Assembly: GCF_001506165.1 (NCBI RefSeq)
Contig: NZ_CP011427.1
Location: forward strand, 992,001-1,056,000
DNA: 64,000 bases
Reading direction: 5' to 3'
DNA from: Pantoea vagans
GTDB taxonomy: Bacteria > Pseudomonadota > Gammaproteobacteria > Enterobacterales > Enterobacteriaceae
A model generated the notes under the pieces. That model did no database searches. It had not been told where the DNA came from and worked only from the letters and a program-made list of their open reading frames with translations. How positions within the stretch are numbered: position 1 is the first letter of the stretch; each line of letters starts with the position of its first letter. Of the stretch, positions 1 to 7,809 are shown in pieces. Position numbers and translations under genes: made by a program.

Positions 1-224
1 TGACGACGCGCAAAGGTGCCGAAATCATCGTTCCCCACTTTGCCGATGTAGTGCACGCGCGCCCCGGCGCGCAGGGCAGCAGTGGCTTGGTTTGCGCCTT
101 TACCGCCGGGTCCCATCATACTCTGGTGAGCCGTCAAGGATTCACCCGGCATCGGGAAACGGTTCATCACCGCGACAACGTCGAGGTTGAATGAGCCAAA
201 CACACACACTTTTCCTTTCATCAT
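1..224 (-). CDS. PfkB/ribokinase-family sugar kinase, partial (N-terminal part only)
   Basis: The first 74 residues of a PfkB-family carbohydrate kinase can be read; the rest lies beyond the left edge. The N-terminus has the ribokinase-type strand VFGSFNLDVV, and residues of about 41-50 carry the family signature GPGGKGANQA, which binds the sugar in ribokinases. The start is the ATG at 224, which overlaps the stop of the ROK kinase gene upstream by 4 bases (ATGA), so it is the last visible gene of the rare-sugar operon. A second ATG follows at once (MMKGKV). The family phosphorylates ribose, fructose-6-phosphate, deoxyribose or similar sugars with ATP; the substrate cannot be told from this fragment. 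Its presence beside a second kinase suggests that the operon phosphorylates either two sugars or one sugar twice. Confidence 0.85.
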   Translation of the reverse strand, partial: MMKGKVCVFGSFNLDVVAVMNRFPMPGESLTAHQSMMGPGGKGANQATAALRAGARVHYIGKVGNDDFGTFARR

Positions 225-1114
225 GCACTCCTGAACAGGCGTTCTGCGGCCAGACAGGCGCCGCGACAGCCGGTGTGATCGGTGGATTGACTGAACACAA
301 TCTTCAAATTATCACGCGTGGCAGGCGGACGCAGATGCTGCTGAACCTGGCTGCGCAGCTGCGCCAACGGGAAGTCCGCCATCGCCAACACGCCGCCGCC
401 CAAAATCAAGTATTCCGGATCGAGAATGTTCATCTCGGTGGCAATCAGCTGCGCCAGTCGGTAAACGAACGCTTGCAGCTCTGGATGATCGCCGTGCTGG
501 GTAAACAGCGCGGACATATCGGTTTGTGGCACGTTGGCCTTCGCCCATTGGCTCAGCCAGTGGCCTGACGTCAACGTCTCTGCACAACCCCGGTTGCCGC
601 ACGGGCAGGGGAGATCGTTACCGGCGATAGGTACGTGTCCCAGCTCACCCGCGCCGCCGTGCTGACCATGGTAAAACTGGCCGTTGATCCACAGGCTGTT
701 GCCCATGCCGGTGCCAGGATAGAGGCCGACGGCGATATCCGGTAACTGCTCCAGCTGCATCAAATCCCACATCATCAGATGATTGACGTCTTTATCCATC
801 GCCACCGGCACGCCAAGGCGTTCAGTGAGGATGGCGGCAACTGGCTGGTGATCCAGCGCCTGAATAAAGGGCAACGAGATCACCTGCTGACGGTCGCGGC
901 TGAGAATGCCCGGCAAGCCCAGCATCACGCCGCTCACTGGTTGTTGCTCTAATGTCTCGCCGATTAACTGCCCGAGTGCCGACAGGGCATCGGGTTGCTG
1001 CGCCCAGCTGGCCGTCGGCACTTTGCGGAAGCTGGACCATTCGCGTCCCTCTTCCATCAGTTGCAGACGTGTGCCGGTGCCGCCAATGTCGATACCGAGC
1101 CAGCGTTTTTTCAT
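221..1114 (-). CDS. alsK: ROK-family sugar kinase, D-allose kinase (AlsK) type
   Basis: This 297-residue ROK kinase has the N-terminal phosphate-binding loop DIGGTGTRL at residues 9-17, the sugar-binding GELGH motif, and the zinc-binding CPCGNRGCAET motif. The downstream LILGGGV segment is also typical of ROK proteins. Overall it resembles E. coli AlsK, which phosphorylates D-allose at C6 in the cytoplasm, including the phrases GTGMG and NGQFYHGQHGGAGELGH. It overlaps the epimerase gene by 4 bases at its start and the PfkB kinase gene by 4 bases at its end, which indicates translational coupling. The epimerase neighbour supports a role in allose or allulose use, but ROK kinases vary in substrate, so the exact sugar is inferred. 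Confidence 0.75.
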   Translation of the reverse strand: MKKRWLGIDIGGTGTRLQLMEEGREWSSFRKVPTASWAQQPDALSALGQLIGETLEQQPVSGVMLGLPGILSRDRQQVISLPFIQALDHQPVAAILTERLGVPVAMDKDVNHLMMWDLMQLEQLPDIAVGLYPGTGMGNSLWINGQFYHGQHGGAGELGHVPIAGNDLPCPCGNRGCAETLTSGHWLSQWAKANVPQTDMSALFTQHGDHPELQAFVYRLAQLIATEMNILDPEYLILGGGVLAMADFPLAQLRSQVQQHLRPPATRDNLKIVFSQSTDHTGCRGACLAAERLFRSA

Positions 1115-1806
1115 GCGGACACCTTGTTCAGGCCCTGCGCTTCATCAATGCTGTCGCGCATCATGTCCCAGGCGGTGGCCAGATCGTTGTGAATATTGAA
1201 CAGACCAGAGGTGCCGACAATCAGCACTTCCGCGCCCGCACCCACCAGGGTGTTATAAGTGCGGGTGTTACAGGAGCCGTCGATCTCGATCAGATATTGG
1301 TGGCCGTGCTGCTGCTTCAGAGCTTTCAGCTCCTGCACTTTCGCCACCATCTCCGGGATGAACGGCTGGCCTGCATAGCCAGGATCAACGGTCATCACGG
1401 TGATCTTATCCAGCAGGTGAATGTAGTGGTGGATAAACGACACCGGGGTCGCCGGGTTCAGCACCACACCCACTTTCTTGCCGAAACTGCGAATCAGGTT
1501 AATCACGCGGAACGCATCACGGTTGATGGTTTCGGCGTGCGGGCAGATGTAGTCTGCGCCGGCTTTGGCAATCACTTCGATGAAATCAGTCGGGTGTTCC
1601 ACCATCAGATGGACATCCAGCGCCACTTTGGTGTGTGGACGAATCTGTTCAATAAAGAACGGCGACAGCGTGATGTTCTTAACGTAATGACCGTCCATGA
1701 TGTCGATGTGAAGGAAGTCCGCGCGGGAGTCCAGCACTTCTAACTGGTGCTTGATCTCCATCAGATTCATACACATCAACGACGGGGAGACTTGAATACG
1801 CATCAT
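1111..1806 (-). CDS. alsE: D-allulose-6-phosphate 3-epimerase (AlsE type)
   Basis: This 231-residue TIM-barrel protein belongs to the ribulose-phosphate 3-epimerase family and has the length of E. coli AlsE. Visible motifs are SPSLMCM near the N-terminus, HIDIMDGHYV (metal and active-site strand), DVHLMV, and VMTVDPGYAGQPFIPEM, followed by IEIDGSCN and VGTSGLF. AlsE interconverts allulose 6-phosphate and fructose 6-phosphate, linking allose catabolism to glycolysis. The gene overlaps its upstream permease by 4 bases and the downstream ROK kinase by 4 bases. Two adjacent ATG codons (1806 and 1803) are possible starts; the second gives better spacing from the GAAGGA ribosome binding site. A plain ribulose-phosphate epimerase (Rpe) is less likely given the context. 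Confidence 0.85.
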   Translation of the reverse strand: MMRIQVSPSLMCMNLMEIKHQLEVLDSRADFLHIDIMDGHYVKNITLSPFFIEQIRPHTKVALDVHLMVEHPTDFIEVIAKAGADYICPHAETINRDAFRVINLIRSFGKKVGVVLNPATPVSFIHHYIHLLDKITVMTVDPGYAGQPFIPEMVAKVQELKALKQQHGHQYLIEIDGSCNTRTYNTLVGAGAEVLIVGTSGLFNIHNDLATAWDMMRDSIDEAQGLNKVSA

Positions 1807-2858
1807 ACTTCCTTCTTTTCGGTCAAAGGGTTAAGGGCCGCGGCTAACTTGCTGAGCTTTACGGCGCGATGTTCATTAAAACGAGCTTTAAATTGTTTGA
1901 AGGCCAGCACCACAATCAGCACTGCACCCCACATCGCCAGGCTGACATGCTGGCTGATGTTCATCAGGTTGAATCCAGTGGAGAGCACTTGCAGCGCAAT
2001 CAGCGCCAGCACCACACCGGTGACGCGGCCAAAACCGCCGTTCGGGTCGGTGCCGCCGAGAATAATCGCCAGTACCGTCAGCAGCAGGTAAGCATCGCCG
2101 TAACCCATACGGGCCGAGTTAAAGCGCGCCATCATGATCAATCCGGCCAGTACACACAGCAGGCTGGAGATCACGTACACCAGAATCACCATGCGGTGGG
2201 TGTTGATGCCGCTGAACCAGGTGGCGTTGATATTGCTGCCGCCCATATAGATGCATTTACCGGCACGAGTTTTGCCTAAGAACAGCGCCAGCAGCGCAGC
2301 GGCAATCAGGAACACCCACAGCGGCAGCGGCATACCCAGCAAGGTGTTGGAGCCGAGCGCCTGCACAATCGAAGGCATGCCGCTAACGGCTGCGCCTTTG
2401 GTCAGCCAGATACCGATGCCGTTAAGTGTCATCATGGTCGCCAGCGTCACCAGAATCGGGTGGGCACCAATCCGCGTCACCATCACGCCGGTGATCACGC
2501 CGATGAAGGCAGCAATCACCATCGCGCCGATGATGGCGATAAACAGCCACAGCAGTTGCTGACCGGTGCCTGCATCAGCGGGCAGGGCGCTCATCAGCGT
2601 CCAGGCAATAAACAGCGCCGTCAGGTTAGCGGTGGCGATGATCGCCAGGTTCAAACCGCCGCTGAGGATGGCAATAAACATCGCCAGCGTGAGCAAACCG
2701 AGTTCTGGCAACTGGAACGCCATACTCATAAAGGTGGAGTCCGTCATAAAACGACCCGGCAACATGATGGTGAAGATCGCCAGCGCCAGCGCAATCAGTA
2801 ACATCAGGCCGATATTGGTGCCGTCCGGACGCAGAGAGGAGAGTGATTTCATATGCAT
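1803..2858 (-). CDS. sugar ABC transporter permease (RbsC/LsrC-type), second of two
   Basis: This is a 351-residue integral membrane protein of the ribose-type (BPD_transp_2) permease family, with many hydrophobic segments and the family phrases AILSGGLNLAIIATANLTALF and LTVLAIILGGTDPNGGFGRVTG. The C-terminal tail (about 30 residues) is hydrophilic and longer than usual. It is encoded 10 bases after the first permease gene, so the transporter probably works as a heterodimeric channel, as in the LsrC/LsrD or YtfT/YjfF systems. The start could be 2858 or the ATG two codons later. The sugar is not shown by the permease itself; the linked AlsE/AlsK-like enzymes suggest allose, allulose or a related rare sugar. 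Confidence 0.88.
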   Translation of the reverse strand: MHMKSLSSLRPDGTNIGLMLLIALALAIFTIMLPGRFMTDSTFMSMAFQLPELGLLTLAMFIAILSGGLNLAIIATANLTALFIAWTLMSALPADAGTGQQLLWLFIAIIGAMVIAAFIGVITGVMVTRIGAHPILVTLATMMTLNGIGIWLTKGAAVSGMPSIVQALGSNTLLGMPLPLWVFLIAAALLALFLGKTRAGKCIYMGGSNINATWFSGINTHRMVILVYVISSLLCVLAGLIMMARFNSARMGYGDAYLLLTVLAIILGGTDPNGGFGRVTGVVLALIALQVLSTGFNLMNISQHVSLAMWGAVLIVVLAFKQFKARFNEHRAVKLSKLAAALNPLTEKKEV

Positions 2859-2868
2859 GCCCTTTCGG

Positions 2869-3858
2869 TCAGACGAAACTGACGTCAGTTTCTTTACGTT
2901 TTTTGTAGTGCGTCACGGCAATCGCCACCATGATCACGCCGCCGACGACGATGTTCATGAAGTAGTTCGAGACGCCAATCAGGTTGAGGCCGTTCTTCAG
3001 GATGGCGATCAGGAACACACCCATCAGCGTGCCGCTCACTGTGCCTTTGCCGCCCATCAGGCTGGCACCGCCAAGCACCGTGGCTGCCAGAACATCTAAC
3101 TCGCCGCCAACTAACGCATTCGGCACCACTTCACCCATGCGATACACCTGCACCAGCCCGCCAATTGCGGCCATCGCACCAAGCCAGCCGTAGGCGAAGA
3201 CGTGAATCAGACCGACGCGGATGCCGATGCGACGGGCAGATTCAGCATCGCCACCCACCGCATACAGCTGACGGCCGAGGTTGGTTTTGTTCAACAGCAG
3301 CGCGGTCAGTCCGGCAATCACCAGCATGGTGACCAGCGGCAATCCAATCTGGAAACTGTTGCCCTGCCAGGTAAAAGGCAGCACGCTGCGCAGCGTGATC
3401 CACCAGTCCGGCAGTGAGTAGAGGCTTTTTCCGCCGGTAACCCACATCAACAAACCAAACAGCAGCGACTGCATACTGATGGTGATGATGATCGACACCA
3501 CGCGCAGTGAGGTAATCAGCAGGGCGTTGATCACCCCGAACAGTGTGCCGCACACAATCGCCAGCAGAATGCTCAGCAGGGCGTTATCAAACTGAAACTG
3601 CACAAACAGCGTGGCGATGAGGTATTGCACTACCGACGCCACCGCCGCGAACGAGATATCGATGCCGCCGGTGACCAGCACCAAAAACAGCCCGAGGGCA
3701 AAGATGCCGGTGACGGCGTAGCTTTCGGCCAGATCCAGCAGGTTCTGCACCGTCAGGAATTGATCGCTGGCTACCGAGAAGAACAGGATAAAAGCCAGCA
3801 GTACCCACGCCAGCCAGCCTTGACTGGAGTGCGGGCGTAAACGAGATAAATCAGGCAT
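2869..3858 (-). CDS. sugar ABC transporter permease (RbsC/LsrD-type), first of two
   Basis: This 329-residue inner-membrane permease has the same fold and family as the next gene. Family motifs are LVTGGIDISFAAVASVVQYL and DVLAATVLGGASLMGGKGTVSGTLMG, and hydrophobic segments run throughout. Its start overlaps the end of the ATPase gene by 8 bases, and the second permease follows after 10 bases. Two permeases per single double-domain ATPase is the arrangement of the AI-2 (Lsr) and galactofuranose (Ytf) importers rather than of E. coli AlsBAC, which has one permease. It is therefore a relative, not a strict orthologue, of the allose system. Confidence 0.88.
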   Translation of the reverse strand: MPDLSRLRPHSSQGWLAWVLLAFILFFSVASDQFLTVQNLLDLAESYAVTGIFALGLFLVLVTGGIDISFAAVASVVQYLIATLFVQFQFDNALLSILLAIVCGTLFGVINALLITSLRVVSIIITISMQSLLFGLLMWVTGGKSLYSLPDWWITLRSVLPFTWQGNSFQIGLPLVTMLVIAGLTALLLNKTNLGRQLYAVGGDAESARRIGIRVGLIHVFAYGWLGAMAAIGGLVQVYRMGEVVPNALVGGELDVLAATVLGGASLMGGKGTVSGTLMGVFLIAILKNGLNLIGVSNYFMNIVVGGVIMVAIAVTHYKKRKETDVSFV

Positions 3859-5359
3859 TAATCACCTCCGCCAGCTGTTGTTGCTCAACGGTATCGGGTT
3901 GGTATTCGGCATGAATGGTGCCATCACGGAAGTGCAGAATGCGGTCGCAGTTGTACCAAACCTCAGGCACTTCATCGGAAATCAGAATGATCGACAGACC
4001 TTCTTTCGCCAGCTCATGGATAAGTTGATAAATGCTGGCTTTGGCACCGACGTCGACGCCCACGGTCGGGGAATCAAGGATCAGGATGCGCGGCTGCGTG
4101 AGCACCCATTTCGCCAGCACGATCTTTTGCTGGTTACCGCCAGACAGGGTAGAGATCGCCAGATTGGGATCGGCCACGCGCACGCCGAGCTGTTGAATCC
4201 ATTGCAGGATCAGCTTGTTTTTGCGGTATTCGTCGATGATGTGGAAACGGTTTTGCAGCTTATCGAGGATCGGCAGCACCATGTTGTCGGCTACCGACTG
4301 CTGCTGGACCAAGCCCAGCGTTAAGCGGTCTTCGGAGACATACCCGATGCCCGCTTTGATGGCATCTTCATGACCACGGAAGCGCACCGGCTTGCTATCG
4401 AGCCAGATTTTGCCGCTGTCCGGTTTGGTCATGCCAAACAGTGAGAGAGCCAGTTCCGTGCGGCCAGAGCCAAGCAGGCCACACAGGCCCAGAACTTCGC
4501 CTTGATAGAGTTTGAAATTGACGTCGTGATACTGTCCGGCACGGGTCAGATTATCCACTTCAAGAATGGCACGGTCGGCATTGCGGGTTGGCGCTTTCAG
4601 CTGATAGTCGAGTTTCAGACCGGTCATCAGTTCGGTGAGATGGTGTGGCGTCATCTCTTTGGCTGGCCAGCAGCCCATTTTGCGCCCGTCACGGATCACC
4701 GTCACGCGGTCGGAAATTTCTAACACTTCATCCAGACGGTGACTAACAAACACCACACAGATGTTTTTGTCTTTCAGATAACGCACGGTGCGCAGCAACT
4801 GATTCACCTCGGTACGGGTGAGAGAAGCCGTTGGCTCATCCATGATCACCAGACGCGCATCGGCGACCAGTGCCCGGCATATCGCCACCTGCTGGCGGGC
4901 CGCAATCGACAGCGCCGAGACTTTCTCATCCAGATCGAGGTCAAACTTGAGTTCTTCAATAATGCGCGCAGCGGTCTCGCGCAGCTTCGCTTTGCGATGC
5001 CAGCCGAGCAGGCCATTGAGGTTGTGCTCAAAGGCGATGTTCTCGGCCACGCTGAGATTGGGGAACAGTGACAGGTCCTGGTAAATCACCTGGATGCCGA
5101 AGTCACGCGCCTGACGGGTGGTCAGACGCGGGAAGCTGGGACCCTCACCCAGTGTGATGCGGCTGCCACTGTCCGGGGCGTGTACCCCGGAAATGACTTT
5201 GATTAAGGTGCTCTTGCCACAGCCGTTGGTGCCAGCGAGACAGTGCACTTCGCCAGCCAACAGGCTTAGCGAGATATCGCTCAGTGCGCGGTTGCCACCA
5301 AATGTTTTCGACAGGTTGTCGAGCGCAATCAGCGTCTGTGGGATCACCTCTTTCATCAT
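3851..5359 (-). CDS. sugar ABC transporter ATP-binding protein with two nucleotide-binding domains
   Basis: This 502-residue cytoplasmic ATPase has two tandem ABC domains, like RbsA, AlsA and LsrA. Domain 1 has Walker A GTNGCGKST (residues 43-51), signature LSIAARQQ (150-157) and Walker B VIMDEPT with Glu175. Domain 2 has the degenerate P-loop GLLGSGRTE (about 294-302), signature LSGGNQQ (405-411) and a Walker B ILILDSPTVGVD in which Ser430 stands where the catalytic Glu usually is. ATP hydrolysis is therefore probably carried mainly by site 1, as is common in this family. The gene overlaps the binding-protein stop by one base and the first permease by 8 bases, consistent with one transcript. 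Confidence 0.92.
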   Translation of the reverse strand: MMKEVIPQTLIALDNLSKTFGGNRALSDISLSLLAGEVHCLAGTNGCGKSTLIKVISGVHAPDSGSRITLGEGPSFPRLTTRQARDFGIQVIYQDLSLFPNLSVAENIAFEHNLNGLLGWHRKAKLRETAARIIEELKFDLDLDEKVSALSIAARQQVAICRALVADARLVIMDEPTASLTRTEVNQLLRTVRYLKDKNICVVFVSHRLDEVLEISDRVTVIRDGRKMGCWPAKEMTPHHLTELMTGLKLDYQLKAPTRNADRAILEVDNLTRAGQYHDVNFKLYQGEVLGLCGLLGSGRTELALSLFGMTKPDSGKIWLDSKPVRFRGHEDAIKAGIGYVSEDRLTLGLVQQQSVADNMVLPILDKLQNRFHIIDEYRKNKLILQWIQQLGVRVADPNLAISTLSGGNQQKIVLAKWVLTQPRILILDSPTVGVDVGAKASIYQLIHELAKEGLSIILISDEVPEVWYNCDRILHFRDGTIHAEYQPDTVEQQQLAEVINA

Positions 5360-6342
5360 TACAGCCCCATTTTCACCAGTTTTGGCAGGTTTTCTTTGTC
5401 CAGGCTTTCGGTGTTGTTACCGAGGATGGTGTGTGTCGCCTCGTCAACTTTCACTTTGCCCAGCCCCTCGATGGTCATGCCATCGGTGATTGGCTCTTTC
5501 TTCTGCATCATGTCGGCGATACGGATAAACACTTCACCGGCGGTTTCTGGGTTCCAGATGTAGCCACCTTTAATCGCACCACGCTGCACCAGCGAAGCAC
5601 CCTGACCTGGGCTAAAGGCACCAATCACGCACACCTGATCGATTTTGTTGCGGTTCATCACCGCGCGACCGGCACCAATCGGGCCTTGAGAACCAAACGC
5701 CATGATGCCTTTCAGATCCGGGTACTTGGACATCAGCTCATTGGTGGTACGAATCGAGTCATCCAGCGATTCACCCACGCCGAATTTGTCGGTCACCATT
5801 TGCATTTTTGGGTAGTGTTCTTTCTGGTAATTCAGTGCGGCATCAGTCCACTGTTGATGCAATGGCACGGTCAGGCTGCCAACGTACATGGCGTATTTGC
5901 CTTCCTCATGCATACATTTCGCCAGGGCCTTCATATGGTTGATGCCGTGGGTCGGCGCATCCACCAGTTCGAAGTCCCAGTTAGCCCCTTTCTGATCGGG
6001 TGATTCGTGGGTAATCACCTGAATTCCGGCTTCACGTGCGCGTTTCAGCACCGGCTCCAGCACTTTCGGGTCATTCGGCACCACGCCGATGATGTCGACT
6101 TTCTGCGCGATCAAATCCTCAATAGCTCGCACCTGTAACGCCGGGTCCGCAGCCGTTGGGCCCACCATCCATGCATCAATGCCGCGTTTCGCCGCTTCAC
6201 TTTTGATGCCCGCTTCCATGGCATTAAACCAGGGAATACCGCCAATTTTCACCACGATGCCCATGCGCAATTTATCGGCCGCGTGCGCGCCAGTGGCGGC
6301 AAACAGGGCAAGTAGAGAACAGGCGATAAGATGTTTTTTCAT
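5359..6342 (-). CDS. periplasmic sugar-binding protein of the rare-sugar ABC transporter
   Basis: This 327-residue type I periplasmic binding protein has a clear signal peptide; cleavage is expected after AHA at about residue 21. It resembles RbsB/LsrB proteins in length and in phrases such as GIVVKIGGIPWFNAMEAGIKSEA, IDVVGVVPNDP-like segments, PDLKGIMAFGSQGPIGA and VDEATHTILGNN. It should capture the sugar in the periplasm and deliver it to the two permeases. It is separated from the regulator gene by 12 bases with a GGAG ribosome binding site. Databases often label relatives as autoinducer-2 binding proteins; the kinase and epimerase neighbours make a sugar ligand more likely here. The ligand is unproven. 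Confidence 0.88.
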   Translation of the reverse strand: MKKHLIACSLLALFAATGAHAADKLRMGIVVKIGGIPWFNAMEAGIKSEAAKRGIDAWMVGPTAADPALQVRAIEDLIAQKVDIIGVVPNDPKVLEPVLKRAREAGIQVITHESPDQKGANWDFELVDAPTHGINHMKALAKCMHEEGKYAMYVGSLTVPLHQQWTDAALNYQKEHYPKMQMVTDKFGVGESLDDSIRTTNELMSKYPDLKGIMAFGSQGPIGAGRAVMNRNKIDQVCVIGAFSPGQGASLVQRGAIKGGYIWNPETAGEVFIRIADMMQKKEPITDGMTIEGLGKVKVDEATHTILGNNTESLDKENLPKLVKMGL

Positions 6343-6354
6343 AAAGACTCCGAA

Positions 6355-7185
6355 TTAATTTTTTATTAGCTGCATTGAATTGGTGCGCTGTGAGCAATCA
6401 ATAATATTGACGCCGTTCCAGGCTAATTCTTGTTCCAGCTCTTTGTCTTTTATTTGGTCAGTGATGAGGAAGTCCACATCGCGATAATGACAAATACGCG
6501 CGAATGAGGGCCGCAGAAATTTACTGGCGTCCAGCAACAGATGTTTTCTTTCTGCTGCTAATAGCATTTGCTGTTTTAAATGTGCGTTGTTTTCGTTACC
6601 TTCACGTAAATAACCGTCATTGCCTAAACTGCTACAGGAAAAAAAGATCTTATTGATCTGGAATTCCCGTAAAGGCTGCTCAGCGACTACGCCGTGGAAA
6701 TCTTCATAACGGTCAGAGTACTCTCCCCCTAAGCAGATGGTGCGGATACTGCCGCGTGCGGCAAGGGTCTGCACGATTCTGATAGAGTTGGTTAACACCG
6801 TTAATTCAATATCCGGTAGCTGTCGCGCTAAATACCAGCAAGTGGTGCTACTGTCGAGTAATATACAATCGCCGGGGCTGATGAAATCGAGTGCACGTTT
6901 GGCTATCGCCATTTTTGCATCTACATGTTCATTCATTCTCTGGCGGAAAGATAATTCATACTCGTTAACACCTCTCGTATTCCCCTGAATGTTAGCGGCT
7001 TGTCGTTTTGCTGGTACTGCACCGCCGTGGCTACGTTGCAACAGCCCACGTTTCTCCAGCTGAGTTAAATCACGACGAATGGTTTCCTGAGAAACCTGAC
7101 ATAACGTGACTAATTCAGCGACAATAACCCGACCATTTAAATTAAGTTCGTCAATAATTCGCTGCTGTCTTTCAATCGGCAACAT
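6355..7185 (-). CDS. DeoR-family transcriptional regulator of the rare-sugar operon
   Basis: This 276-residue DeoR-type regulator starts with MLPIERQQRIIDELN. The winged helix spans about residues 5-55 and includes the typical VSQETIRRDLTQLEKRGLLQRSHGGAV. The C-terminal DeoRC sugar-phosphate sensor follows, with LLDSSTTCWYLARQLP and FFSCSSLGNDGYLREGNE. The start is placed at 7185 because GGAGG lies 6 bases upstream; the longer reading to 7263 adds 26 residues unlike the family. It is the first gene of the operon, 12 bases before the binding-protein gene, so it probably regulates itself and the transporter and enzyme genes in response to a phosphorylated sugar. E. coli als uses an RpiR-type regulator, so control differs here. 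Confidence 0.9.
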   Translation of the reverse strand: MLPIERQQRIIDELNLNGRVIVAELVTLCQVSQETIRRDLTQLEKRGLLQRSHGGAVPAKRQAANIQGNTRGVNEYELSFRQRMNEHVDAKMAIAKRALDFISPGDCILLDSSTTCWYLARQLPDIELTVLTNSIRIVQTLAARGSIRTICLGGEYSDRYEDFHGVVAEQPLREFQINKIFFSCSSLGNDGYLREGNENNAHLKQQMLLAAERKHLLLDASKFLRPSFARICHYRDVDFLITDQIKDKELEQELAWNGVNIIDCSQRTNSMQLIKN

Positions 7186-7299
7186 AACTGCCCTCCGATG
7201 GTGATAAATTACTGGATACCGCAGCCGGAAAATGTGGACTGCGCACGGGTCCGCAGAGCCCAAATTGCCTGGCGGTGTTTGAGTGATATGAGTCAGGTT

Positions 7300-7354
7300 T
7301 TTATGTAAATCAGATCTGTTTATTTCATATTTAATGAGATCTGATTCACATAAA
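7300..7354 (-). promoter_or_regulatory. 18-bp inverted repeat upstream of the rare-sugar operon, with an embedded CRP-like site
   Basis: The arms 7300-7317 and 7337-7354 match at 17 of 18 positions when one is reverse-complemented (core AATCAGATCT) and are separated by 19 bases. The right arm read on the minus strand, 7332-7353, contains TGTGA-N6-TCTCA, one base off the CRP core TGTGA-N6-TCACA. The site lies about 115-170 bases before the regulator start, a fitting position for catabolite activation and/or binding of the DeoR regulator. The interpretation is inferred; the repeat is seen directly. Confidence 0.55.
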
Positions 7355-7486
7355 TACGCGTATTAGCGCTAAATGAAGGGATCGGTAGCCAACAACTATA
7401 ATCGCGGTAAAACACCTTAACATGACCGGATGTGACCGTTTGTGTGTATTTGACCGATTTGTGATCCCAACATAATTATGTTGTTT

Positions 7487-7562
7487 ACCGAAGCGGTGCG
7501 ATTCATCACGCGGTTTTTAACGTTGTGCTGATGACAAATGCGCAATGCATTGCGCCGCTACC
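7487..7562. repeat. short intergenic palindromic repeat, diverged copy
   Basis: The left half AGCGGTGCGATTCATCACGC and the right half GCGCAATGCATTGCGCCGCT share the pattern of two better copies at 8904 and 20767 (GTAGCGGCGC...GCGCCGCTAC). This copy is degenerate on its left side. The rest of the 624-base gap between the regulator (start 7185) and ypfG (start 7810) holds the inverted repeat at 7300-7354. No convincing gene was seen in it. Confidence 0.6.
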
Positions 7563-7809
7563 TCTCTTTAGCTCCTCAATTGGCGGACATCACCCGCACT
7601 GTCCGCAATAGTCCGACGAATCCGATTGAGCAGAATTCGGTCGAAAAGGATGATGAAGGTGTTACGTCATCCAGCCTTAGATCGCCTCAGGCGACGGCTT
7701 TTTCAGCAGTTAACCTTACTTTTCAGGCCAGCTCACAGTTTGGGCCTGCTGACAGCGTTGCCGTTGCGCTATGATTTTCTTTCCAGGAATTTGGGGACCG
7801 GTTTTTTTA

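Noticed and set aside
952..1743. 263-residue open frame on the + strand opposite alsE and alsK
   Set aside because: It is antisense to two recognised genes, has no family similarity, and is Arg/His/Gln-rich like other antisense readings of GC-rich genes.
5284..6003. 239-residue open frame on the + strand opposite the sugar-binding protein gene
   Set aside because: Antisense shadow of a clear periplasmic binding protein; no ribosome binding site or domain.
7186..7263. 26-residue N-terminal extension of the DeoR regulator
   Set aside because: The extension is unlike the family, whereas GGAGG lies right before the ATG at 7185.
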